Assembly (NCBI GenBank): GCA_041687395.1
Contig: JAWLCA010000018.1
Span: 33,664-97,663, forward strand
Source: JAWLCA01 sp041687395
Lineage (GTDB): Bacteria; Pseudomonadota; Alphaproteobacteria; Rhodobacterales; Rhodobacteraceae
DNA length: 64,000 bases
Direction of reading: 5' to 3'
This document shows positions 17,220-25,991 of the stretch, one piece after another. Every line of letters begins with the position of its first letter. Position 1 is the stretch's first letter. Made by a program: the position numbers and the translations under genes. The notes beneath the pieces are model-generated. The model was not told the DNA's origin. It saw only the letters and a list, made by a program, of their open reading frames with translations, and made no database searches.

Positions 17220-17235
17220 CTGACCGACTGGTCAG
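17220..17235. promoter_or_regulatory. Candidate RutR-type operator
   Basis: The 16-base dyad CTGACCGACTGGTCAG lies 29 bases upstream of the amidohydrolase start. Escherichia coli RutR recognises TTGACCA-NN-TGGTCAA. Here TGACC and TGGTCA are kept with the same centre spacing, and one inner A is replaced by G. A RutR-like gene lies at 21412-22026. Binding is predicted, not shown. Confidence 0.6.
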
Positions 17236-17387
17236 GAGAGAGGCTACACAGTCAGGGTCGCGGGTCAACCGGGTTTTGGGGGCGGGATCACCGGGATGTG
17301 CGGGGCGCCCGGGAATGGGTCGATTTACAGCCCCTCTGCCGGCGGGTTAATCTGCGCGCTGGCGCCGGGTGCGTCGTCGGGGGCGGC

Positions 17388-18704
17388 ATGCGCAGGCTTT
17401 TTCGGGTCTTTTTCGTTCTGCTGCTGGCGGGGGCGGGCGCGGTCTTCGTGCTTGGCACCGTCTTCCTGCAGGACGCCCCGGCCGTGGCCGCGATGGCCCC
17501 GCCCGCGCCCGAGGACGTGCGCGCCGCGCGCGGCTTCTACCACCAGGTCCGCGCCGCCACCAACGGCGAACCGGGCGCGCCCGAGACAGTGACGCTCAGC
17601 GCCGGTGCGCTGCAATCGGTCCTGCGCCTTGGCACGCGGCTTGTCCGCGACTACCGGGCCGAGACCGAGGTTGCGGACGATCTGGTGCGCATGACCGCCG
17701 CCCTGCCGGTGCCGTGGATCGGCGGCACGCGCTGGCTGAACCTGCGCGCCGCCGTCGCCCCGTTCGAGGAGCGCTTTGCCCTGCAGCACGTGCAGCTTGG
17801 CGGCCGCGAGATCCCGCCCGACCTGGCGCTGCAGCTGGCGCGGCTGGGCGGGAACCTCGTGCTCGGCTCCGGGGCGGGCGACACGCTGTTCGACGCCCCC
17901 GCCGCCATGGCGATCGACGGCGACAGGATGATCTTTGCCCTGCGGCTGGACCGCGACGGGCGGGGCGACGTGATCCAGGGCGTGTTCGGCGCGCTGCGCG
18001 GCGGCGCGATGCCGGGCGCGGACCGGGTCGATCATTACTACGTGCTGCTGCGCGACGCGCTGGACGCGGGCACCGTTCCTGATCGGGGCAGCGTGCTTCC
18101 GCTGCTCACATTCACCCTTGCCGCCGCCCATGCCGACAGCACCGACGCCTCTGCCGCTGACGAATTCACGGCGGCGATCTTTGCCCTGACCAAGGCCTGC
18201 GGGGCGAACGACTTTCACCTTGTCGTCGGCTCTATGGCAGAGACCCCGTCGGAACGCGCCCGGTCGTGGCGGACAGACTGCCTTCAGCTGGAACTGGCCG
18301 GCCGGATCGACCTGCGGCGGCATTTCCTGACGGCGGCAGCGATCCAGACCGCATCCAACCGGGGCTTCGCCGTCTCGATGGGAGAGTTCAAGGAGCTGCA
18401 CGACACGCTGATGGCCGGCGGCTACGACTTCACCGACATCACCGCCAACAACTCGGGCATCCGCATGGCCGATCTGTTCCTGTCGCGCCCGCGCGCCGAC
18501 TGGCCCGCCCTGCTGGAGCGGATGCAAACCGAGGCCGACATCCTGCCCGATCTTCAGGGCATTCCCGACCGGATGTCGCGCAGCCGGTTCGAGGAACGCT
18601 TCGGCGAGGTCGACAGCCCGGCCTATCAGGCGATGATGGATGAAATCGAGGCCCGGATCGACCGTACGGCGCTGCACGCCACCACCGAAGCCGGGGGCGG
18701 CTGA
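17388..18704 (+). CDS. Conserved hypothetical protein with N-terminal membrane anchor
   Basis: I do not recognise the family. ATG at 17388 gives 438 residues starting MRRLFRVFFVLLLAGAGAVFVLG, a signal anchor or uncleaved signal peptide, so most of the protein should be periplasmic. Later segments include FYHQVRAATNG, a helical region with LRLGTRLVRDYRAE, PLLTFTLAAAHADSTDASAADEFTAAI and NRGFAVSMGEFKELHDTL; two or three cysteines (CGAND, TDCLQ) may pair. Codon use matches its neighbours. It is divergent from the amidohydrolase and convergent with the serine hydrolase, so probably monocistronic. An in-frame ATG at 17298 would add 30 residues without a plausible signal. Confidence 0.75.
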   Translation: MRRLFRVFFVLLLAGAGAVFVLGTVFLQDAPAVAAMAPPAPEDVRAARGFYHQVRAATNGEPGAPETVTLSAGALQSVLRLGTRLVRDYRAETEVADDLVRMTAALPVPWIGGTRWLNLRAAVAPFEERFALQHVQLGGREIPPDLALQLARLGGNLVLGSGAGDTLFDAPAAMAIDGDRMIFALRLDRDGRGDVIQGVFGALRGGAMPGADRVDHYYVLLRDALDAGTVPDRGSVLPLLTFTLAAAHADSTDASAADEFTAAIFALTKACGANDFHLVVGSMAETPSERARSWRTDCLQLELAGRIDLRRHFLTAAAIQTASNRGFAVSMGEFKELHDTLMAGGYDFTDITANNSGIRMADLFLSRPRADWPALLERMQTEADILPDLQGIPDRMSRSRFEERFGEVDSPAYQAMMDEIEARIDRTALHATTEAGGG

Positions 18705-18711
18705 GGCCCGC

Positions 18712-19719
18712 TCAGGCCATCCGCGCCGCCGGCAGCACCTGATCCCCGATCAGGTCCATCAGGTCGCCGAAATACCCGCCCGACCGCGCCGGCATCGTCG
18801 GGTCCGAGGTGATGACGATGCTCACCTCGCGGTCGGGCGCAATGCAGATCACCTGCCCGCCATAGCCGCGCGCCAGCGCGATGCGGGCCCCGTCGCTGCG
18901 GCCCAGGAACCAGCCATAGCCATATTCCAGCCCGGAAAAGGCCGACCGCGTGCGCGGCGTCAGCGCGGCGCGCATCCAGTCCGCGCTCAATACCTGCTGG
19001 CCCTCCCACGCCCCGCCCTGCCGCGCCATCTCGGCAAAGCGCAGCATCGCCATCGGCGACAGCGCCATCTCGTTTCCGCCCAGGTAATAGCCTTGCGGAT
19101 CGCGCGTCCAGGGCGCCACCCCGATCCCCAGGGGCTTGCCCAGCCAGTCGCGGGTCATCGCCAGAAGGCTGTCGCCCGTCGCCCGCGCCAGCACCGCGCC
19201 CAGGACGTGGTAGCTGCCGGTGGAATAGAGCATGCCCTGCCCCGGCTCGGCCACGAACGGGCGCGACAGGGCATTGGCCACCCAGTTCCGGCTGCTGACC
19301 CAGGACCCGTAGTTCGCGCCCGAGGTCCGCTCCAGCCCCGCCTGCATGGTCACCAGATGCTCCAGCGTCAGACCGGCCACGCGCGGATCGGCACCCGCGG
19401 GGATCAGGTCCGGCGCCAGAGCGCCGAGCGTCGCGTCCATCCCCGGCACCACGCCCCGGTCGATGGCCGCGCCCAGAACCGACGCGACGATGGTCTTGGA
19501 CACCGACTTGACGTTCACCGCCCGGTCCAGCGCCGGTCCGCGCAACGCCTCGGCCAGCACCACCTCGCCGCGATGGGCGACGACGATCCCGCGCATCTGG
19601 TCAAGACCGCGCCCGACATCGACCACCGTGCCCCAGCCGCGCGCCTGCGCGCCCAGCGGAAGGGCACCGGCGATCACCGCCGCCGCGCCGCCTGCCAGAA
19701 CCGCCCTGCGTGTGGTCAT
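18712..19719 (-). CDS. Beta-lactamase-related serine hydrolase, exported
   Basis: The 335-residue protein is a class-C beta-lactamase-like serine hydrolase (esterase/6-aminohexanoate hydrolase group). The N-terminus MTTRRAVLAGGAAAVIAGALP has twin arginines and a hydrophobic stretch ending AQA, consistent with Tat export. The catalytic SxxK is SVSK in VNVKSVSKTIV, the YxN-like tyrosine is in MLYSTGSYHV, and the C-terminal GYGGQVI corresponds to the HxG/KTG strand. Substrate unknown; true antibiotic resistance is unlikely for this subgroup. It follows the aminotransferase on the same strand but is separated by about 200 bases that hold a repeat/hairpin module. Confidence 0.88.
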   Translation of the reverse strand: MTTRRAVLAGGAAAVIAGALPLGAQARGWGTVVDVGRGLDQMRGIVVAHRGEVVLAEALRGPALDRAVNVKSVSKTIVASVLGAAIDRGVVPGMDATLGALAPDLIPAGADPRVAGLTLEHLVTMQAGLERTSGANYGSWVSSRNWVANALSRPFVAEPGQGMLYSTGSYHVLGAVLARATGDSLLAMTRDWLGKPLGIGVAPWTRDPQGYYLGGNEMALSPMAMLRFAEMARQGGAWEGQQVLSADWMRAALTPRTRSAFSGLEYGYGWFLGRSDGARIALARGYGGQVICIAPDREVSIVITSDPTMPARSGGYFGDLMDLIGDQVLPAARMA

Positions 19720-19833
19720 GCCCGTGCCCCCGCCCTGTGCCGTGTGGGAACGGTCTAGCGCCGATCCGCGCGCCGAACAGGCCCCCGGCGGATCACGTCT
19801 GCTCCAGCAGGACCGTCCGGACCCATGAAAAAA

Positions 19834-19908
19834 GGTTTCCCTTCGGTTAACGCCGCAGGGAAACCCGTTTCTTTTCAAAAGTCTGCCGATCTGCTCACGC
19901 GTGAGCAG
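19834..19908 (+). repeat. Intergenic hairpin-plus-dyad module, copy A
   Basis: A hairpin, GGTTTCCCT with AGGGAAACC (19834-19865), is followed by CGTTTCTTTTCAAAAG and, at 19891-19908, the perfect 18-base palindrome CTGCTCACGCGTGAGCAG. GGTTAA at 19845 and the TTTTCAA/CTGCTCACG end match copies B and C. It is the most divergent copy and lies 14 bases beyond the aminotransferase stop. Confidence 0.8.
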
Positions 19909-19922
19909 CTCACCCCGCCGCC

Positions 19923-21251
19923 TCAGTGCAGTGTCTTGAGCACGTCGCCGAGGGTGCCGATCAGGGTGTCGATATGCGCCTTCTCGATGATCAGCGGCGG
20001 CGACATGGCGATGATGTCGCCGGTGGTGCGGATCAGCGCGCCCTTCTCGTAGCACTCCAGGAAGGCCGAGAAGGCCCGCTTCGTCGGCTCGCCCGCGATG
20101 GGGTCCAGTTCCACCGCGCCGATCAGGCCCATGTTGCGGATGTCGATCACATGCGGCAGACCCTTCAGGCTGTGCAGCGCGTCCTGCCAGTAGGGTGCGA
20201 TTTCGGCCGCGCGGTCGAACAGCCCTTCCTCGGCATAGGTTTCAAGGCTGGCAAGGCCCGCCGCGCTGGCGATCGGGTTGCCGGAATAGGTGTAGCCGTG
20301 GAACAGCTCGATCACGTGTTCCGGCCCGGTCATGAAGGCGTCGTGGATGGCCGAGGAGGTCAGCACCGCCCCCATCGGGATCACGCCGTTGGTCAGCCCC
20401 TTGGCGCAGGTGATCATGTCGGGCAGCACGTCGAAATACTGCGAGGCGAAGGGCGCGCCCAGCCGGCCGAAGCCGGTGATGACCTCGTCGAAGATCAAGA
20501 GGATGCCGTGCTTCTTCGTGATCTCGCGCAGGCGCTGCAGGTAGCCCTTGGGCGGCAGGATCACGCCGGTCGATCCGGCGACGGGCTCCACGATGACGGC
20601 GGCGATGGTCTCGGGGCCGTGGAGCGCCACGATGCGCTCCAGCTCGTCCGCCAGTTCCGCGCCGTGTTCGGGCTGGCCCTTGGTATAGGCGTTCTTCGCG
20701 GGCAGGTGGGTGTGCGGCAGATGGTCGACGCCGTTCAGCATGTTGCCGAAGAACTTGCGGTTGTTGACGATGCCCCCGACGGAGATGCCGCCAAAGCCCA
20801 CGCCGTGGTAGCCGCGTTCGCGCCCGATCAGGCGGGTGCGCGTGCCCTCGCCGCGGGCGCGGTGATAGGCGATGGCGATCTTGAGCGCGGTGTCCACCGC
20901 TTCCGAGCCGGAGTTGCAGAAGAAGGCATGATCCAGCCCCTCTGGCGCAAGGCCGACCAGCCGGTTGGCCAGTTCGAACGCCTTGGGGTGGCCCATCTGG
21001 AAGGCGGGGGCGTAGTCCAGCTCCGCCGCCTGCTGCTGGATCGCCTCGGTGATCTTCGGGCGGCAGTGGCCCGCGTTGCAGCACCACAGGCCCGCGGTCC
21101 CGTCCAGCACCTGTTTGCCGTCGGCGGCGGTGAAATGCATGTCCTTGGCCGCGACCAGCATGCGCGGAGCCTTCTTGAACTGCCGGTTCGCGGTGAACGG
21201 CATCCAGAAGGCGTTCAGGTCGTTCGGTGCCACGTTGCGATCTAGCGCCAT
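19923..21251 (-). CDS. Beta-alanine/omega-amino acid:pyruvate aminotransferase
   Basis: The 442-residue class-III PLP aminotransferase has GTAGLWCCNAGH, FFCNSGSEAVDTALK, GRERGYHGVGFGGISVGG, LIFDEVITGFGR and MITCAKGLTNGVIPMGA, whose lysine should bind PLP. The sequence is close to omega-amino acid:pyruvate transaminases, which convert beta-alanine to malonate semialdehyde. That is the next step after the amidohydrolase encoded at 15940-17190. ATG at 21251 has GGAGAG about 7 bases upstream. It is divergent from the RutR-like gene, with a candidate half-operator in between, so it is probably in the same regulon as the pyrimidine genes. Confidence 0.93.
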   Translation of the reverse strand: MALDRNVAPNDLNAFWMPFTANRQFKKAPRMLVAAKDMHFTAADGKQVLDGTAGLWCCNAGHCRPKITEAIQQQAAELDYAPAFQMGHPKAFELANRLVGLAPEGLDHAFFCNSGSEAVDTALKIAIAYHRARGEGTRTRLIGRERGYHGVGFGGISVGGIVNNRKFFGNMLNGVDHLPHTHLPAKNAYTKGQPEHGAELADELERIVALHGPETIAAVIVEPVAGSTGVILPPKGYLQRLREITKKHGILLIFDEVITGFGRLGAPFASQYFDVLPDMITCAKGLTNGVIPMGAVLTSSAIHDAFMTGPEHVIELFHGYTYSGNPIASAAGLASLETYAEEGLFDRAAEIAPYWQDALHSLKGLPHVIDIRNMGLIGAVELDPIAGEPTKRAFSAFLECYEKGALIRTTGDIIAMSPPLIIEKAHIDTLIGTLGDVLKTLH

Positions 21252-21319
21252 CGGTTCTCTCCAGTCTCTCAGGGGGTCGGGCGCAGGGGCGGGCGCGGTG
21301 GGCGCGGGCCAGTGCGGGT

Positions 21320-21326
21320 TTGACCA
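21320..21326 (+). promoter_or_regulatory. Possible RutR half-site in divergent promoter region
   Basis: TTGACCA, identical to one arm of the E. coli RutR site, lies in the 160-base gap between the divergent aminotransferase and rutR-like genes. The opposite arm is not conserved, so this may be chance. Nothing else was recognised in the gap. Confidence 0.3.
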
Positions 21327-21411
21327 TGGGGCGGCCCGCACGCTATCAGAGCGGCGGGGCCAGTCAAGGATTGCCGGGAATGAGAATGACGCGTTTGCCC
21401 GCAGGTGCGCG

Positions 21412-22026
21412 ATGACCGGCCGACGCCGGCGGGCCCATGCCCGGATGGAGAATCAGGCCGCGATCCTGGACGCCGCGCTGGAGGTGTTTGCCGCCAATGG
21501 CTTCCGTGGCGCCACGCTGGACCAGATCGCCGAGGTGGCGCAGATCTCCAAGCCGCTGGTGCTGTACTACTTCCCGTCGAAAGAGGCGATCCACGCAGAG
21601 CTGCTGGAAGAGTTGCTGGGCACCTGGCTCAACCCGCTGCGCGACCTGAACCCCGAGGGCGAGCCGATCACCGAGATCATCACCTACGCCCGGCGCAAGC
21701 TGCACCTGAGCCGCGATTTCCCGCGCGAAAGCCGGCTGTTCGCGAACGAGGTGATGCAGGGCGCGCCGCGGCTGGAGCCGGTGCTGCATGGCGAGTTGAA
21801 GCAACTGGTGGACGAGAAATGCGCCGTCCTGCGCGGCTGGATGGAGGCGGGGCGCATCGCCCCGGTCGATCCCCATCACCTGATCTTCTCGGTCTGGGCG
21901 CTGACGCAGCACTACGCCGACTTCGACGTGCAGGTGCGCGCCGTTCTGGGGCCAGAGGTGGGCAACCCCTTTCCCGACGCGCTGGTGTTTCTGGAAAACC
22001 TTTACCGCAAGATGCTGGCGGTGTGA
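21412..22026 (+). CDS. TetR-family regulator, RutR-like
   Basis: The 204-residue protein has an N-terminal TetR helix-turn-helix (AILDAALEVFAANGFRGATL, then IAEVAQISKPLVLYYFPSKE). Its C-terminal domain resembles RutR/YcdC, with RRKLHLSRDFPRESRLFANEV and HHLIFSVWALTQHYADFDVQV. RutR senses uracil or thymine and represses pyrimidine catabolism in E. coli. Here it lies beside the beta-alanine aminotransferase and within 5 kb of dihydropyrimidinase, amidohydrolase, preA and preT, with a matching operator at 17220-17235. No rutA-F genes are present, so it would control the reductive route instead. The start at 21412 is the best ATG. Confidence 0.87.
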   Translation: MTGRRRRAHARMENQAAILDAALEVFAANGFRGATLDQIAEVAQISKPLVLYYFPSKEAIHAELLEELLGTWLNPLRDLNPEGEPITEIITYARRKLHLSRDFPRESRLFANEVMQGAPRLEPVLHGELKQLVDEKCAVLRGWMEAGRIAPVDPHHLIFSVWALTQHYADFDVQVRAVLGPEVGNPFPDALVFLENLYRKMLAV

Positions 22027-22065
22027 CGCCCGCGCGACGGGCGTCGGGCGGGGCAGACCCCGCCC
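22025..22065. terminator. Two tandem GC-rich hairpins between convergent genes
   Basis: GACGCCCG pairs with CGGGCGTC (22025-22045) and GGGCGGGG with CCCCGCCC (22046-22065). They fill the gap between the rutR-like stop and the peroxidase stop. Neither has a T-run, so a bidirectional terminator is plausible but unproven. Confidence 0.45.
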
Positions 22066-22074
22066 GATCCCACG

Positions 22075-23691
22075 TCAGCCGACCGGGTTGATGTCGTCGA
22101 TGAAGGTCAGCATGTCGACCATCGTGAAGGTGTCGGCATCCGCGCGCGGCAGTTCCGGCGTCCAGTCCCGGCGCTGCCACAGGAACGACGCGTGATCGCC
22201 ATGCACCATGCCCAGGAAGGTCTCGGCGACGATCGTCGCGCCCACCGGACCCAGCCGCTGGCCCTGATGGACCATCTCGGCCTCTTTCAGGATGTAGTAC
22301 CAGAGCGGCGTTTCCTTGTGCAGGCCGTGGGTCGCCGCCGCGGAACCGTCGGCACCCGCCGAAAGATCGGCCTCTGACAGTTCGGGATGCCCCATCGCCC
22401 TGGCGACCGACTGGCCCGAGGGCAGGCCCAGCTGCACGCCACGGCGCAGGTTGCGGAACGGCAGAACCGCTTCCATCGATCCCTCGGGATTTCCTGGAAG
22501 GGTATGCAGGGTGGGCGTCAGCAGCGGGTTGATCAGACGGGTGTCGTTCGCTTCGAACCCCGGACCGTCAGGGGTGCCGAAATCGAAGAACCGGCGCCAG
22601 TCGACCACCCAGTTCGAGGGCAGCGTGCGCATCGGCGGCGGGAAGGCGGCCGGGTCCTGCCCGGGGATCACGAACTCCTCGTTCGTCAGGCCGGGTTCGT
22701 TCACCCGGTCTCCGACGATGGCGCCGGACAGTCCGGTGAAGAAGAACAGGTTGGCCAGGGTGCCGCTGGCCACCCCGCCGGGCCGGAAGATGCGGTTGTG
22801 GCTGTAATTCTCGCGCACCTGCGCATGCCCGAGGCGGAAGGCCGCGGCCGAGAATTCCACCGGCATGTAGGGCCGCACGCGGAAGCGGTAGAATTGCCGC
22901 CCGCGATGCTTGATCCGGTTCACCAGACCGGGCTCGGTCAGCCGCTCGACATAGTCGTAAAGCACGATCCACTGGTAGTGCCACGTCGCCAGGCGCCGCG
23001 CCTCGGTGAACAGGGCGCGGTCGTCGCCCTTGAAGCCCCGGTCGCGCAGCCAGGCCACGATGGCATTGTGGAATTTCAGGAACGACAGATGGGTCTGCGC
23101 CACCATCAGGTTCTCGTCGTTCCGGGGGTCGCCGATCAGCGCCCGCCCGGTGGCCGGATCGCGCGGCAGGTCGTTGCGCATCTCCGCCACCTCGGCGCCG
23201 GTGAAATCGGGCGACGCCTCGGCGACCCCGATGGCCAGTTCCGGCCCCACCCGGCCGGTGGCGGGATCGGTCACATACAGCTCCGGGTTCTCGTCCGGGC
23301 CACGGCCATAGACCGAGTCGAGGTCGAGCGCGGGCGTCCGGAAGTTCCGGGTCGCCAGCGGGTCCGCCAACTGCTGCTCCGGCGGCGTCAGGTCGAGCGT
23401 TATGTCATGATCGACGAACTGGCCGAAATAGGTGAAGCCGGCCGGGATATGCGGATTGTCGCCGCATTTCGCCTCGGGGTCGGTGTCGATCATCGCCATG
23501 GCCAGATCCTGCAGGGCGTGATCAGGCACTTCGAGCGGCGCCTGAAACGCGAACATCCGGCCGAACTTGCCCGGATCGCCATGCCCGCTCAACGCCTCGA
23601 TCGAGGCGCGGCTCATCTGGCGCGTCGTCTGGCCGTGATGATATTTCGCAAGTTTGGGGTCGCTGACATGCAGCTGCAGTGGCTTGTTCAT
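22075..23691 (-). CDS. Animal-type haem peroxidase
   Basis: The 538-residue protein belongs to the myeloperoxidase/cyclooxygenase-like superfamily. Signatures are FTYFGQFVDHDITLD with the distal histidine, DPRNDENLMVAQTHLSFLKFHN for the conserved DERxNExxxL-HN region, and RLGHAQVRENY, probably with the proximal histidine. A late segment, PLWYYILKEAEMV and GATIVAETFLGMV, also matches bacterial members. No signal peptide is visible (MNKPLQLHVSDPK), so it is cytoplasmic or exported by a type I or other leaderless route. Substrates of bacterial members are mostly unknown. It has no evident link to the pyrimidine genes around it, and nothing in its composition marks it as recently acquired. Confidence 0.9.
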   Translation of the reverse strand: MNKPLQLHVSDPKLAKYHHGQTTRQMSRASIEALSGHGDPGKFGRMFAFQAPLEVPDHALQDLAMAMIDTDPEAKCGDNPHIPAGFTYFGQFVDHDITLDLTPPEQQLADPLATRNFRTPALDLDSVYGRGPDENPELYVTDPATGRVGPELAIGVAEASPDFTGAEVAEMRNDLPRDPATGRALIGDPRNDENLMVAQTHLSFLKFHNAIVAWLRDRGFKGDDRALFTEARRLATWHYQWIVLYDYVERLTEPGLVNRIKHRGRQFYRFRVRPYMPVEFSAAAFRLGHAQVRENYSHNRIFRPGGVASGTLANLFFFTGLSGAIVGDRVNEPGLTNEEFVIPGQDPAAFPPPMRTLPSNWVVDWRRFFDFGTPDGPGFEANDTRLINPLLTPTLHTLPGNPEGSMEAVLPFRNLRRGVQLGLPSGQSVARAMGHPELSEADLSAGADGSAAATHGLHKETPLWYYILKEAEMVHQGQRLGPVGATIVAETFLGMVHGDHASFLWQRRDWTPELPRADADTFTMVDMLTFIDDINPVG

Positions 23692-23865
23692 TCCAATTCT
23701 CCATCAAATAGAGTCCGCACAAACGATCCGCGGCCGAAGGTCAGATCCTCCCGCGCGATCAGGGACACACATGCCGAAAAATACCGGCGGTGCGACCCTG
23801 CCTGATCCAATGACGCACCAGCGTGAACCGAGCGTGAATTGACGCCCGGCCCGGCGCGGGGGCGG

Positions 23866-25164
23866 CTACTCCGCCGCCTTCGCCATCGGGTTGTTCGGAT
23901 GCGTGGTCCAGTTGGCGTATTCGCGCACCACCTGACCCGTGCGCGGGTCGGTCGCCCCCACCGGCAACTGCTCCATGGTGATGCAATCCTCCACCGGGCA
24001 GACGTTGACGCACAGGTTGCAGGCCACGCATTCGGCGTCGATCACCTCGAACACCCGATCGGGCGACATGCTGATCGCCTGGTGGCTGGTATCCTCGCAG
24101 GCCGCGTAGCAGCGGCCGCACTTGATGCAGGCGTCCTGGTCGATCCGGGCCTTAGTGACGTAGTTCAGGTTCAACTCCTGCCATTCGACGAAGTTGGGCA
24201 CCGCGCGCCCCACCAGGTCGGACAGGCTCATCCCCTTCTCGTCCAGGTATTGCGACAGGCCCGAGATCATCTCCTGCACGATCTTGAAGCCATAGGTCAT
24301 CGCCGCCGTGCAGACCTGCACGTTGCCTGCGCCCAGCGCCATGAACTCTGCCGCGTCGCGCCACGTTGTGACGCCCCCGATGCCCGAGATCGGCAGGCCG
24401 CGGGTCTCCTCCTGCCGGGCGATCTCGGCCACCATGTTCAGCGCGATGGGCTTCACCGCCGGGCCGCAATAGCCGCCGTGGCTGCCCTTGCCGTCGATCA
24501 TCGGGAAGGGCGAGAAGTGGTCGAGGTCCACGTTGGTGATCGACTTCACCGTGTTGATCAGGCTGACCGCATCCGCCCCGCCACGCGCCGCCGCGATCGC
24601 CGGCGGCAGGATCGAGGTGACGTTGGGCGTCAGCTTCACGATGCAGGGCATGCGGCTGTACTGCTTCACCCAGCGGGTGACCATCTCGATGTATTCGGGC
24701 ACCTGGCCCACGGCGCTGCCCATGCCGCGCTCGGCCATGCCGTGCGGGCAGCCGAAGTTCAGCTCCACCCCATCGGCCTCGGTATCCTCGATGCGCTTCA
24801 GGATGTCCTTCCAGCTTTCCTCGTCGCAGGGGACCATCAGGCTGATGATCATCGCCCGGTCCTTCCACTTGCGCTTGACCTCCTTGATCTCGCGCAGGTT
24901 CACCTCCAGCGGGCGGTCGGTGATCAGTTCGATGTTGTTCAGCCCCAGCAGGCGGCGGTCGGCGCCCCAGACCGCGCCGTAGCGTGGGCCATTGACGTTG
25001 ACGATGGGCGGCCCCTCGGCCCCCAGCGTCTTCCAGACGACGCCGCCCCAACCGGCCTCAAAGGCGCGTTCGACGTTGTATTTCTTGTCCGTCGGCGGCG
25101 CGCTGGCCAGCCAGAACGGGTTGGGCGACTTGATGCCGATGAAGGTGGAGGTCAGGTCTGCCAT
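23866..25164 (-). CDS. preA: NAD-dependent dihydropyrimidine dehydrogenase subunit PreA
   Basis: The 432-residue protein has a dihydroorotate-dehydrogenase-like TIM barrel (SPNPFWLASAPPT, GGVVWKTLG, VELNFGCPHGM, VKLTPNVTS, GIGGVTTWRDA). A C-terminal ferredoxin domain carries two 4Fe-4S motifs, CIKCGRCYAACEDTSH and CVACNLCVNVCPVEDC. With PreT it reduces uracil and thymine to the 5,6-dihydro forms using NADH, the first step of the reductive pathway. Start ATG 25164 has GGAG upstream. Unusually, two other genes lie between preA and preT on the same strand. Confidence 0.95.
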   Translation of the reverse strand: MADLTSTFIGIKSPNPFWLASAPPTDKKYNVERAFEAGWGGVVWKTLGAEGPPIVNVNGPRYGAVWGADRRLLGLNNIELITDRPLEVNLREIKEVKRKWKDRAMIISLMVPCDEESWKDILKRIEDTEADGVELNFGCPHGMAERGMGSAVGQVPEYIEMVTRWVKQYSRMPCIVKLTPNVTSILPPAIAAARGGADAVSLINTVKSITNVDLDHFSPFPMIDGKGSHGGYCGPAVKPIALNMVAEIARQEETRGLPISGIGGVTTWRDAAEFMALGAGNVQVCTAAMTYGFKIVQEMISGLSQYLDEKGMSLSDLVGRAVPNFVEWQELNLNYVTKARIDQDACIKCGRCYAACEDTSHQAISMSPDRVFEVIDAECVACNLCVNVCPVEDCITMEQLPVGATDPRTGQVVREYANWTTHPNNPMAKAAE

Positions 25165-25279
25165 GATGCGGTCTCCTCAGGTCGGGGTCGGGCCGGGCAC
25201 GGGCGCGCGCCCGCCGGCAGGTGGGACGATGTACAGGAATGGATCGGCTGGACGGCGTGGACCGGCCGTAGGGTGGGTG

Positions 25280-25819
25280 TCAGGCGCCGAAGAACGCCTG
25301 CCAGGCATGTCCCAGCAGGTCGCCGCCGATCTCGCCCGATTTCGGGACGATGAAGGCCCAGGCGACGGCGCCGGGCAGGCTGGCCAGCTGGAACAACCGC
25401 GCCGGCATCGCCGCGGTGCCCGCCGCCACGAAGGCGACCGACCGCAGCGGACCCACGAAATGCCCCATCAGCACGGTCAGCGTGCCCCAGCGGGCAAAGG
25501 CGCGTTCGCTGCGTTCCAGCAGCGCCGGGTCGCGGTTCAGCGGCCAACGCTTCAGCACCGCCGGCCCATAGTGCAGGCCCAGCCACCAGGACAGTGTCGC
25601 CCCGATGGCCGCACCCAGCGCGGCGGCAAGGAACAACGGCGTGAACTCCAGTGCGCCGGCCGCGACAAGCGCGCCGATCGCCACAAGGATCGCTGTCGAG
25701 GGGATGAGCAGCGACACGAAGGCCAGCGTCTCCGCCAGGGCCAGCGCAAAGACGATCAGCGGCGCCCATTGCCGGTGGGCCGAGACGAACTCGACGACAG
25801 AGGCGACGACGCTTTCCAT
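25280..25819 (-). CDS. DedA/SNARE-associated family membrane protein
   Basis: The 179-residue integral membrane protein belongs to the DedA (VTT) family. It has several hydrophobic segments, an ETLAFVSLLIPSTAILVAIG entry with the conserved proline, GATLSWWLGLHYG, and the re-entrant-loop motif MGHFVGPLRSVAFVAAGTAAMP, which holds the conserved glycine, proline and arginine. DedA proteins support membrane phospholipid (undecaprenyl-phosphate or similar) handling and pH/ion homeostasis. It is transcribed with preA, 115 bases upstream of it. A functional link to pyrimidine degradation is not evident. Confidence 0.87.
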   Translation of the reverse strand: MESVVASVVEFVSAHRQWAPLIVFALALAETLAFVSLLIPSTAILVAIGALVAAGALEFTPLFLAAALGAAIGATLSWWLGLHYGPAVLKRWPLNRDPALLERSERAFARWGTLTVLMGHFVGPLRSVAFVAAGTAAMPARLFQLASLPGAVAWAFIVPKSGEIGGDLLGHAWQAFFGA

Positions 25820-25991
25820 GATCCCCCAGCTGAACGCTCGCCCCGGGATTTAGGCGCGCCGCCGCCGCCGGGCAAGCGGCACCGGTCCGGCGCGCACCGT
25901 GTTCCTTTTCGGAGGGCGGCGCAAAGGCCACATGAAACCGGTTGGGGCACATGATCGGGACGAGATCGCAGGGGCGAACGGCCATGGTCGG

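Noticed and set aside
17191..17268. Longer amidohydrolase start at 17268
   Set aside because: It would place the candidate operator and the strong ribosome-binding site inside the coding sequence, and the extra residues are not family-like.
18712..19719. Antibiotic-resistance beta-lactamase
   Set aside because: The SxxK and Tyr motifs fit the broad class-C-like esterase group with a Tat-type leader; no features specific to AmpC resistance enzymes were seen.
19891..19908. CACGCGTG dyads interpreted as chromosomal parS sites
   Set aside because: The 16-base length and CACG core resemble parS (TGTTTCACGTGAAACA), but the centre has an extra CG, the outer bases differ, and the dyads are part of a larger hairpin module at gene ends. 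They are kept as an unnamed repeat.
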